Source: an uncultured Oscillospiraceae bacterium | GTDB lineage: Bacteria; Bacillota; Clostridia; Oscillospirales; Acutalibacteraceae | DNA length: 9,131 bases | NCBI GenBank assembly: GCA_910588935.1 | Contig: CAJUSM010000056.1 | Coordinates: 11,689-20,819 of the forward strand | Direction of reading: 5' to 3' | Shown here: piece after piece, positions 1 through 5,951 of the stretch | Position numbering within the stretch: position 1 is the first letter of the stretch | Layout: each line of letters begins with the position of its first letter | The notes under the pieces: model-generated | Told to the model about the DNA's origin: nothing | Databases searched by the model: none | What the model saw: only the letters and a program-made list of their open reading frames with translations | Made by a program: the position numbers and the translations under genes

Positions 1-60
1 GTAGAGCTTCATGCTGATTTCTTCGTATCGGTTTTCAAAAACCTGCAAATTTTCGAACAT
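1..60 (-). CDS. prfA: Peptide chain release factor 1, N-terminal fragment (runs off left edge)
   Basis: Only the first 20 codons are in the window, starting at an ATG whose complement ends at position 60. They read MFENLQVFENRYEEISMKLY, which closely resembles the usual RF1 opening (a helix of the type MFDKLxxxExRYEEL). RF1 recognises UAA and UAG stop codons on the ribosome and triggers peptide release; the catalytic GGQ and codon-recognition motifs lie outside the window. The start is 26 bases past the stop of the ABM-domain gene on the same strand, so it is probably the next gene of one transcript. The upstream Shine-Dalgarno is weak. The call rests on a short stretch of residues, so it is good but not certain. 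Confidence 0.8.
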   Translation of the reverse strand, partial: MFENLQVFENRYEEISMKLY

Positions 61-86
61 ATTCCATCTCGCTTTCCGGTTTTGCT

Positions 87-419
87 TTAGGATTTCACAA
101 AGCGCAGGTCGGAGTCTGGTATGCCGCCTTGGTCCGATACATAGCGCTCCACTCTCATATGCAGATTGTACTTATCCCGTAGCTGGCTAATTTCTGCCAT
201 CATTGTTGTGGCATGGTGGCGGTCAATGGCGCTTTGGCCATCCCAGCGGTCAATAAGCAGTACGGTTTCCGGATCATCCATAGGAAAGAAGTAGTCGTAC
301 TGTTCATTCCCCTCTTCTGCCCGAATACGGTCTACCAGGCCGGTTTCCACCATTTCTTGGGCAAAAGCCCGGGCGCTGCCATTTTGACCGGAATAATAGA
401 TATTAACTGTAATTGCCAT
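87..419 (-). CDS. ABM-fold (YgiN-like) putative quinol monooxygenase
   Basis: This 110-residue protein matches the antibiotic-biosynthesis-monooxygenase (ABM) dimeric ferredoxin-like fold in length and pattern: an opening beta strand (residues 2-9), a helix with FAQEMVETG, a strand with DYFFPMDDPETVLLIDRW, and the conserved aromatic-acid-helix segment RWDGQSAIDRHH (about 58-69). Family members include quinol monooxygenases and heme-degrading or stress-related enzymes; the substrate here cannot be read from sequence. The ATG overlaps the end of the DUF951 gene by 17 bases, and an AGGAG site lies about 7 bases upstream, so the two are probably translationally coupled. prfA follows after 26 bases. 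No signal peptide or membrane segment is visible, so it should be cytoplasmic. Confidence 0.75.
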   Translation of the reverse strand: MAITVNIYYSGQNGSARAFAQEMVETGLVDRIRAEEGNEQYDYFFPMDDPETVLLIDRWDGQSAIDRHHATTMMAEISQLRDKYNLHMRVERYVSDQGGIPDSDLRFVKS

Positions 420-639
420 TGCTGTTCTCCTGTTCGGGGGAAGTATTGGCTGCTTCTCCAGTTTCCCGTTCTATTTTTTTTATATTTTTTTCGCACTTGC
501 GTCTGGGCAGCATAATTTCCCGGCCGCATTCCAGGCATTTTATCTTAAAGTCCATGCCTGCCCGCAGTACCCGAAACCGTGTGCCGCCGCAGGGATGGGG
601 CTTTTTCATCAGCAGAACATCGCCAACCTGTATATCCAT
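403..639 (-). CDS. DUF951 family small cysteine protein
   Basis: A 78-residue protein opening MDIQVGDVLLMKKPHPCGG, the characteristic DUF951 start. Four cysteines are present: C17 (in HPCGG), C35 and C38 (in CLECG) and C49 (in RRKC). This suggests a small metal-binding, probably zinc, fold; that is inference, since the family has no established function that I know of. Residues 60-78 form a charged, Asn/Ser/Glu-rich tail that makes the protein a little longer than typical members (about 60-67 residues) and is likely disordered. A GTGAGG site sits 6 bases before the ATG. It lies downstream of the hairpin that follows cdaR, and its 3' end overlaps the ABM gene by 17 bases, so it probably shares a transcript with ABM and prfA. 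Confidence 0.85.
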   Translation of the reverse strand: MDIQVGDVLLMKKPHPCGGTRFRVLRAGMDFKIKCLECGREIMLPRRKCEKNIKKIERETGEAANTSPEQENSNGNYS

Positions 640-669
640 GGTTACCTCACTTCTCTTAATGCGGAAATC

Positions 670-715
670 AAAGTCCCGTCTGCCGGCCGGTAAAGACCAG
701 GCCCGACGGGACTTT
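670..715 (-). terminator. Strong hairpin between cdaR and the DUF951 gene (terminator or attenuator)
   Basis: An 11-bp perfect stem (AAAGTCCCGTC at 670-680 against GACGGGACTTT at 705-715) encloses a 24-base loop that can itself pair through GGCC/CCGGCC. On the minus strand the right arm runs into TTTGATTT, a modest T tract. It starts 28 bases after the cdaR stop (743) and 31 bases before the DUF951 start, so it may end the cdaA-cdaR transcript, attenuate readthrough, or protect a 3' end. Confidence 0.6.
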
Positions 716-742
716 CAGACCATGGGGAAATTACCGCTCCCC

Positions 743-2146
743 TTACTCTGCCGGCGTTGCGCCAGGGCTGCTGCTTCTGCCGGGAACAGTGCTGGAGGAG
801 GACGGGGCCAAGGTAACTGTTACCGTGTAGCTGCCCAGAACCCAGCAGGCTTCTCCAGCAGAGCCGGTGACTGTTACGGTAGCGGGAACATCCACGCTGC
901 CGGTACGGCTTTCAATGTTGCTCATATCTACCTGAACGGTAACCGCGTCGCCAGTCAGTTTGCTCACTTGGGCCTCGGGCCCAGCCAGCTTTACTTCCAG
1001 GCTGCGGGTGGTCAGTTGCGCCTCCACCTCTCCCGGCGGGTTAATCAGCTCAACATTGCTCTCGGGTACCGATACCGCTGCCTGCCGGTAGCCGTTTAGG
1101 TTTATGGTGACCACAGCTTGGTCTACCGAATTGTCGCCAGTGCTGTTAATACTCCTAGTGCCGGCAGGAATGGGGATTTCCATGGTAAAGCTGGCTGTGC
1201 GGGCACTGAGATCCAGGTCGGCAAAATCGATAATGGTATCCAGCCGGATTTCCTGTACCGCGTCCAGGGCCTCCTGGGTAGTAGCCACAATATCAATGGT
1301 TTTGGGTTCCACAGAGATCCTAGACTCAGAGAAACCTGCAGGCTTATGGGCATAAGAGACAACCAAATCCACTGTTTTCCGGGGCAAAACAGGCACCTGC
1401 ACCTGTACGCTGTCCACGCTTAGGGTAAGGTAAATCCCGGCGGGGTCGGTAATCTCTTGGTTGTCCTGGTCGTATAGCTTTACCGGGCAGGTCAGCTCTT
1501 CGCTGGCCCGCAAAGGAGAGTCATAGGTATGGGCAACCACAGCATGGCTTACCTTGTTTACCGAGGAGGCAGGGCCCGAAATAATGATGGTCTCCTCAGA
1601 AGGCACGGGGGTGCCGGGAAAAAAGCCGGTGTCGGCGGTAAATACAATATTGGTCTCCAATGGCAGGGAAAGCTCCCGGTACTTGTCATATTCAATGTTG
1701 ATCTCTTCTGGGTTTCGGGAAACAATGTCGAAGTCGGAATAAGAATTTTTCTTACTGACCCGTACTTCGGCAGCATATTTCTGGGTGGTATTTTCCGTTA
1801 GCTTGGTGGACACAGGATTTAGGGTAGCCGTAACGGAAAAGTCTTCGGCAGTAAGCTTCGAGGTGATAAGGTTGCTGCCGGAAACCTCAATGTCTACAGT
1901 GTCATAGTTCTGGCCAAATACCCGCAGCCCATCGGCCTCTGCCTCTGCGCTTAAGCCTATGTTAATGGGCACATCTTTAATAACATAAATACGGTTCAGG
2001 TCGCTGCCGGCCGCCATAACAAACCAGCCAATCAGGGCCACAGTAAAGGAAAAGGCCAGCACAAAGGAATTGTGATACATCAGGTGACCCAGACGGAGCT
2101 TTTTTTTTCGGGGCTTTTTGCTCTCCTGTTCCCGCTTTTCATTCAT
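743..2146 (-). CDS. cdaR: CdaR, YbbR-domain regulator of diadenylate cyclase
   Basis: 467 residues. A lysine/arginine-rich N-terminus (KKPRKKK, residues 10-16) is followed by one membrane helix (about 27-47, NSFVLAFSFTVALIGWFVMA), then four YbbR-like beta-rich repeats (roughly 55-155, 158-253, 257-351 and 354-447) and a Ser/Pro-rich tail (448-467). This is the architecture of CdaR/YbbR, a membrane-anchored protein with extracytoplasmic YbbR domains that binds and modulates CdaA. The start is firm: AAGGAGGTG lies 8 bases before the ATG and overlaps the cdaA stop codon, and the intergenic gap is only 15 bases, so the two genes are coupled. In many Firmicutes glmM comes next; here a hairpin and a DUF951 gene follow instead. 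An A9 run lies in codons 13-16. Confidence 0.93.
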   Translation of the reverse strand: MNEKREQESKKPRKKKLRLGHLMYHNSFVLAFSFTVALIGWFVMAAGSDLNRIYVIKDVPINIGLSAEAEADGLRVFGQNYDTVDIEVSGSNLITSKLTAEDFSVTATLNPVSTKLTENTTQKYAAEVRVSKKNSYSDFDIVSRNPEEINIEYDKYRELSLPLETNIVFTADTGFFPGTPVPSEETIIISGPASSVNKVSHAVVAHTYDSPLRASEELTCPVKLYDQDNQEITDPAGIYLTLSVDSVQVQVPVLPRKTVDLVVSYAHKPAGFSESRISVEPKTIDIVATTQEALDAVQEIRLDTIIDFADLDLSARTASFTMEIPIPAGTRSINSTGDNSVDQAVVTINLNGYRQAAVSVPESNVELINPPGEVEAQLTTRSLEVKLAGPEAQVSKLTGDAVTVQVDMSNIESRTGSVDVPATVTVTGSAGEACWVLGSYTVTVTLAPSSSSTVPGRSSSPGATPAE

Positions 2147-2161
2147 GGCAAGCGCACCTCC

Positions 2162-3055
2162 TTATTTGCTGTTTTTGTTCAGGCCCAGCCTGTCTAAAAG
2201 CCGGCTGCCGCCCTGTTCGGGCTCTGGCTGGCTGATAAGCTGTTTTTCCAGCTCTTCCAAAAGGGATACCCGGTTGTAGTTTCTGGTAAGCCTGCCGTCA
2301 ATGGCAATGGATATTTGCCCGGTCTCTTCAGAAACCACCACCACCACCGCGTCAGAATTCTCGCTCATGCCAATGGCCGCCCGGTGGCGGGTGCCCAGCT
2401 CGGCGCTCACCGCGTCGCTGCTGGTAAGGGGCAAAATACAGCCTGCCGCGCAGATGCGCCCGTCCCGAATCACCATGCCGCCATCGTGGAGAGGAGCTTT
2501 ATTGAAAAAGATGTTGGCAATTAGCTGGCCGGCTGGGCCGGCGTCCACCAAAGTGCCGGTGGCAATAATTTCACCCAGCCTGGCGCTGCGCTCAAATATA
2601 ATGAGGGCGCCCATACGCAGCTGCTGCAGAATGGCGGTAGCCTCTACAACGCCCACAATAGCCTGGTGGGTGGCAGCGCTGCCCGCCTCTTTGTCCATAA
2701 CGCCCACGGCGCTGGCAAGCGACCGGCCAACCTTGCTGCGGCCTACCTGCTCCAAGGCCTTACGGATTTCCGGCTGAAACAAAATGACCACAATTACGAA
2801 AGCTGACTCCAAAAAAGAGTTCAAGATGCCATTGAGGACCATAAGGTTTCCATAGTGGGAAATTAGGATGAGGGCAATCAGCAGGAAAACTCCTTTTATC
2901 AGCTGACTGGCCTGGGTATCCCGTACCAGCTTGATGATGCCGTAGAGCAGCACGGTGACAATCGCCACGTCAATGGCGTCTTTTAAAGAAAACTGCCGCA
3001 CCAAGTTTAGGAACGTCTGCCCGCTTCGGGCGATAAAGTCCATCACAGCTTCCAC
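2162..3055 (-). CDS. cdaA: CdaA, membrane diadenylate cyclase (c-di-AMP synthase)
   Basis: 297 residues, matching CdaA/DacA (about 270-285) with a few extra at the ends. Three membrane helices lie in the N-terminal third (about 28-44, 51-67 and 81-94), followed by the DAC catalytic domain. The ATP-binding and catalytic signatures are intact: DGG at 191-193 in APLHDGGMVI, and GTRHRAA at 221-227 followed by SEETG (242-246). The enzyme joins two ATP into cyclic di-AMP, which controls potassium, osmolyte and cell-wall homeostasis. The start is taken as GTG at 3055 because GGAAGGG sits 9 bases upstream; the in-frame ATG at 3043 (MDFIARSG) lies 21 bases from that site and is the alternative. cdaR follows after 15 bases, giving the standard cyclase-regulator pair. 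Confidence 0.95.
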   Translation of the reverse strand: MEAVMDFIARSGQTFLNLVRQFSLKDAIDVAIVTVLLYGIIKLVRDTQASQLIKGVFLLIALILISHYGNLMVLNGILNSFLESAFVIVVILFQPEIRKALEQVGRSKVGRSLASAVGVMDKEAGSAATHQAIVGVVEATAILQQLRMGALIIFERSARLGEIIATGTLVDAGPAGQLIANIFFNKAPLHDGGMVIRDGRICAAGCILPLTSSDAVSAELGTRHRAAIGMSENSDAVVVVVSEETGQISIAIDGRLTRNYNRVSLLEELEKQLISQPEPEQGGSRLLDRLGLNKNSK

Positions 3056-3333
3056 AGCGCTTATCCCTTCCTTCGTTTTTTATTGCTTTTAAAGTGTTAT
3101 GTATTGTTAACCCAGTTAAAAGCGCCTTAATAATTCATTTAGGCAAAAACCAGAAAATTGGAAGTTTTCTAAGCCTTTTAACCATGTTAACCCTTTGCAC
3201 AGCATGGAAAACATAGAGGCGTGCTCTCATTAGCTTTCCTATTTTACCACAAACCCGCCGCAAATAAAAGGGGTTTCTGCATTTTGTTGGGTAGAAATTC
3301 ATTCTCTGCGCCATACTTTGGCCAATGGTGTAG
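3056..3333. other. Intergenic leader of cdaA, no gene seen
   Basis: An AT-rich gap between the uraA terminator and cdaA, which should hold the cdaA promoter on the minus strand, although I find no convincing -35/-10 pair. It contains two 9-bp direct copies of TGTTAACCC (3105-3113 and 3185-3193), each near a TTTTAAC/GTTAAAA partner in opposite orientation (3176-3182 and 3115-3121). It also holds a small hairpin (AGAAAA/TTTTCT, about 3152-3170) and a 6-bp AAACCC/GGGTTT inverted repeat (3251-3256 with 3271-3276). The short open frames here have no coding character. Confidence 0.5.
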
Positions 3334-3366
3334 AAAGAAAAAAAGCGGGCATCTCTGGGAGCCCGC
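3334..3366 (-). terminator. Rho-independent terminator of uraA
   Basis: On the minus strand the stem GCGGGC (rc of 3361-3366) pairs with GCCCGC (rc of 3345-3350) around a 10-base loop. It is followed by T7 and a further CTTT (rc of 3334-3344), with A-rich bases on the 5' side that extend the stem. It starts 18 bases beyond the uraA stop codon. This is a typical intrinsic terminator and separates uraA from cdaA. Confidence 0.9.
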
Positions 3367-3383
3367 CCTTTTTCCACTGCCAG

Positions 3384-4799
3384 TTACCTCTCTTTGCGTT
3401 CTGGCAGAATTTCCGTTTTATTTACAGCATGGGCGACCAGCCCCTTATCTTCTTCCCGGCTCTCAGGAATCAGCAGGTTTAAAAGGATGCCCACAATAAT
3501 GCCTAAGCCAATATTGGAAAAGCTAAAGGTGGCGTTGCCAATTGCCGCGCCTCCAATGGCCAGCACCAGCATGACAGCCGCAATGCACAGGTTCCGGTTC
3601 CGGGTAAAGTCTACATGGTTTTCCACTAAGGTGCGCAGCCCAACAGAGGCAATCATGCCATAGAGCACAATGCAGGCCCCGCCCAGCACGCAGTTGGGCA
3701 CAGACTGAATTACGCCGATGGCTTTGCCGAAAAAGCTAACCGCAACGGCAATAACAGCGGCCATCCGCAGGGAGGCGGGATTGTAGTTTCCAGTAGCCGC
3801 CAATACCGCGGTATTTTCAGAGTAGGTTGTGTTGGGGGGGCCGCCCATAAACCCAGCGAACACAGTAGCCAGCCCATCGCCCATCAGGGTGCGGTGCAGC
3901 CCTGGCTTTTCGGTAAAGCGCTTGTTTACCACGGCCCCGTTGGCGTAAACATCGCCCACATGCTCCACACAGGTAACAATGGCAATGGGGGCAATCATAC
4001 CGATGGCGGTAATATGGAACTTGGGGAACACAAAGTGGGGAGCTTGGAGCCAGCCATAACTGGCAATCACACTGGTGTCCATCAGGCTCTGAGGAGCCAG
4101 GCCGGTTTTTGTGACGATTAAAGCAAGCACATAGCCGGAAACCAATGAAATAACAATAGAGGACATTTTTACCATGCCCTTGCCGCAGCTGGAGAGAACC
4201 ACAGCCAACAGGCAGACCACAGCGGCCAACACCCAAGCCCATACATAAACCGCCATGTCGTACCCTTCCCCAAACAGGGGCAGGGCATTGCCCTCTGGGC
4301 CATACTGGGTTTGAATGTTGTTAATGGCAGAGGAGGCCAGGTTTAGGCCAATTAAGGTAATGCCTACCCCGCGAACCACTGGCGGGAAAAGCCTGTCAAT
4401 TAAGCTTTTGCCAAAAAGGCGAATAATGAGAGCCAGCGCTAGGTAGAACAGACCAGAGGCAATTACACCCCCCATGGCGGCGGCAACCTGTTCATCCTTG
4501 GTGGCCCCAAAGCTGGTATTGCCAATTACCCCGCACAAAGCAGAGATAAAGGCAAAAGAACTGCCCAAAAAGGTAGGCATCCGGCCCCCGGTGCATAGGT
4601 GGAAAATCAGGGTTCCTATGCCTGCGCAGAACAAGGCTACACCCACATCCAGCCCGGTGAGCAAAGGAACCAAAATGGTAGCGCAGCTCATGGCAAAAGC
4701 GTGCTGGAAGCCTAGGGCCAGGCATTTCTTTGCCCCCAGCTTTTCGTATTCCTCACAATGGGGGAACAAAAAACGGTTGATTTTAGCGAAAAATTCCAA
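3384..4799 (-). CDS. uraA: Uracil permease, NCS2 nucleobase:cation symporter
   Basis: 471 residues, hydrophobic throughout with about 14 predicted membrane segments, as in the NCS2/UraA family. The signature segment GGPPNTTYSEN lies at 319-329, and VEHVGD at 278-283. E279 and E328 are 49 residues apart, the same separation as the two uracil-contacting glutamates (241 and 290) known in E. coli UraA. D283 stands where E. coli has His245. It should import uracil across the cytoplasmic membrane, driven by a cation gradient. The C-terminus is charged (ESREEDKG, LPERKER). The start is a TTG at 4799 with GGAGGG 8 bases upstream. The gene is transcribed alone from a consensus promoter and ends at its own terminator. 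Xanthine or uric-acid specificity is less likely, given the GGPPNTTYSEN signature. Confidence 0.92.
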   Translation of the reverse strand: MEFFAKINRFLFPHCEEYEKLGAKKCLALGFQHAFAMSCATILVPLLTGLDVGVALFCAGIGTLIFHLCTGGRMPTFLGSSFAFISALCGVIGNTSFGATKDEQVAAAMGGVIASGLFYLALALIIRLFGKSLIDRLFPPVVRGVGITLIGLNLASSAINNIQTQYGPEGNALPLFGEGYDMAVYVWAWVLAAVVCLLAVVLSSCGKGMVKMSSIVISLVSGYVLALIVTKTGLAPQSLMDTSVIASYGWLQAPHFVFPKFHITAIGMIAPIAIVTCVEHVGDVYANGAVVNKRFTEKPGLHRTLMGDGLATVFAGFMGGPPNTTYSENTAVLAATGNYNPASLRMAAVIAVAVSFFGKAIGVIQSVPNCVLGGACIVLYGMIASVGLRTLVENHVDFTRNRNLCIAAVMLVLAIGGAAIGNATFSFSNIGLGIIVGILLNLLIPESREEDKGLVAHAVNKTEILPERKER

Positions 4800-4826
4800 T
4801 TATTTCACCCTCCTCGATCCTCTTAT

Positions 4827-4848
4827 TTTGTGCGTATTTCTGCACAAA
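4827..4848 (-). promoter_or_regulatory. Inverted repeat at the uraA transcription start
   Basis: A perfect 7-bp inverted repeat, TTTGTGC N8 GCACAAA, begins within a base or two of the expected +1 of uraA (about 4849). It could be an operator overlapping the start site, or a 5'-end RNA hairpin that affects mRNA stability. I do not recognise it as a PyrR-binding loop. Confidence 0.5.
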
Positions 4849-4855
4849 TTGACTT

Positions 4856-4884
4856 ATTATATCAGAACAGGAAGAAACTGTCAA
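4856..4884 (-). promoter_or_regulatory. Consensus SigA promoter of uraA
   Basis: Minus strand: -35 TTGACA (rc of 4879-4884), a 17-bp spacer, and -10 TATAAT (rc of 4856-4861). Both hexamers match consensus exactly. The predicted start near 4849 leaves a leader of about 50 bases before the TTG codon. The repeat element begins about 18 bp upstream of the -35. Confidence 0.9.
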
Positions 4885-4902
4885 TAGCCTAAAAAAGTGG
4901 GG

Positions 4903-5183
4903 GAGAGTGCAAACGAGGAGATAAAGGTAAGCAAGAGAAGAAAAACCGCAGCTCTCAGATGCCGAGAGAAAATGGGAAAAGTTTCGCCTGCGGGGTGTGG
5001 GGCGGCGCCCCCTGACCTTGCCCCAGGGGGAAGGTCCCCGGTGGGGACCGTTCTGACCCGACCGAGCCGGCAGGCGAGACCCCATCCATCACAAAAAATA
5101 TTTCGGGATGAAATCCCGACAATTCTGCAGCCTAACGAAATTTTTCCACTCTCCCTCATAAAATCCTCGTTTTGGACACTCTC
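4903..5183. repeat. 281-bp MITE-like repeat element, complete copy
   Basis: The left end reads GAGAGTGCAAACGAGGA and the right end, read from the other strand, GAGAGTGTCCAAAACGAGGA: an imperfect terminal inverted repeat. The 11-bp AAAAAGTGGGG occurs directly before (4892-4902) and directly after (5184-5194), as expected of a target-site duplication. The first 62 bp of its body (4907-4968) recur exactly at 9070-9131. The interior is GC-rich and can fold into a multi-branched structure: a long stem 4981-4991/5070-5080 encloses hairpins at 4999-5011, 5015-5035 and 5033-5049 (the last two share two bases), with another perfect hairpin at 5103-5119. No convincing protein is encoded. It could be a non-autonomous mobile element or a dispersed structured intergenic repeat. 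Confidence 0.8.
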
Positions 5184-5194
5184 AAAAAGTGGGG

Positions 5195-5691
5195 AATAAC
5201 CCAAAGGAGGGTATAAAAATCGGGAGAAATAGCGAAAATATTTTACTCATTTCGGGCTTGTTAGAAAAAACAAAAACGCTGTCTTATTGCCCAGAAGCGG
5301 CCATCTTCCGCGTCGAAAAATCTCGGAATACGCAAATGTTACTTGTGGCTTTTTCTTGAAGCTAACCACGTCTGCTCAAAAATCCGTCATTTCCTCTATT
5401 TTCAAACAAGTCCTAATGTCCGCAGGTAAGACGCGGGGCCCCATGCCATTGCCGCAGGCGCAAAGCACTAGAGGGGGAGAAAGCAAAGGCATATAAGCCA
5501 AATAATTTTGCGATGAGCGGCAAAGGGTTTTAAGCTGGGGCAGTTTCCCTTATTTATAGTATATGTTATTCTAGCATTTCCAGAAAAGCAAAGAGTAGCC
5601 AATCAAAGGCAAAAGGAAGCGACACGAGACCCCAGCCCAACGGGCGGATACCGAAAAGCAAGATAAAAACAGTGAAGGTGTTTTATAGATT
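5195..5691. other. Unidentified non-coding stretch between the repeat and the blaI upstream region
   Basis: About 500 bp with no convincing gene on either strand. Local structure includes GCGG/CCGC around the segment 5296-5310, the palindrome GGGGCCCC near 5437, two CCGCAGG copies about 30 bp apart, and GCCC AAC GGGC near 5636. The ten bases CGAGACCCCA near 5625-5634 also occur inside the repeat element at 5074-5083. It may be a degraded insertion or carry a small RNA; I cannot choose between these. Confidence 0.4.
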
Positions 5692-5753
5692 GTGAGAAAA
5701 CTGCCAGCTGTTTTAGAGCCTTCTTTTCGCCTTGGCATCAGGCTGTTTTCTTA
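5692..5753 (+). promoter_or_regulatory. Long-range hairpin upstream of the blaI promoter
   Basis: GTGAGAAAAC (5692-5701) can pair with GTTTTCTTAC (5744-5753) with one G-U pair, continued inward by TGCCA (5702-5706) with TGGCA (5733-5737). A T-rich run (TATTTTCTCTCTTTTT) follows on the plus strand, so it could terminate transcripts coming from the left. A competing short pairing, AAAAC with GTTTT (5697-5714), is also possible. Confidence 0.35.
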
Positions 5754-5833
5754 CTATTTTCTCTCTTTTTGAATCATATATGGGAAAGGGGGAAAATGAC
5801 TTTTTATTCCTACAAATAATTTTACTAGTATCA

Positions 5834-5862
5834 TTGACAAGTGAAAAAACATAGGATATAAT
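5834..5862 (+). promoter_or_regulatory. Consensus SigA promoter of the BlaI-family gene
   Basis: TTGACA at 5834-5839, a 17-bp spacer and TATAAT at 5857-5862 form a perfect consensus promoter with an expected start near 5869. Three bases upstream of the -35 lies the 8-bp palindrome TACTAGTA (5823-5830), a candidate operator. A promoter this strong on a repressor gene suggests autoregulation, which is typical of BlaI/MecI/CopY proteins. Confidence 0.88.
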
Positions 5863-5951
5863 ACTCGAAAGGTCAGAGAATGCCCTGTGAAAAAGCACTG
5901 TGGCATGGGCCGGCGGCAGCTTATTCGCACCAAGGAGAAAGGAATGGTTGC

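Noticed and set aside
413..1099. A 228-codon plus-strand open frame opposite DUF951 and cdaR
   Set aside because: It is a shadow of the well-supported minus-strand genes and runs through the hairpin at 670-715; its product has no domain character.
3135..3377. An 80-codon minus-strand open frame between uraA and cdaA
   Set aside because: It overlaps the uraA terminator and the presumed cdaA promoter region, and its product is a basic, cysteine-bearing sequence unlike any family I know.
3834..3840. G7 run inside uraA as a phase-variation tract
   Set aside because: It encodes the conserved Gly-Pro-Pro of the transporter signature, so codon constraints explain it.
4892..4968. CRISPR-like repeats
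   Set aside because: There are only two copies, 4.2 kb apart with genes between, and no regular spacers; they belong to a dispersed repeat.
4881..5204. A 107-codon minus-strand and a 100-codon plus-strand open frame spanning the repeat element
   Set aside because: Both read through the inverted repeats and hairpins, the products show no recognisable domain or sensible composition, and no ribosome site fits. The open frames follow from the GC-rich repeat.
5287..5496. A 69-codon plus-strand open frame in the unexplained gap
   Set aside because: No ribosome-binding site, no family resemblance and no coding bias seen; length is within chance.
5880..5951. A 24-residue N-terminal extension of the BlaI-type protein
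   Set aside because: The ATG at 5880 is about 11 bases after the predicted transcription start, and the added residues do not match the family, which begins near the ATG at 5952.
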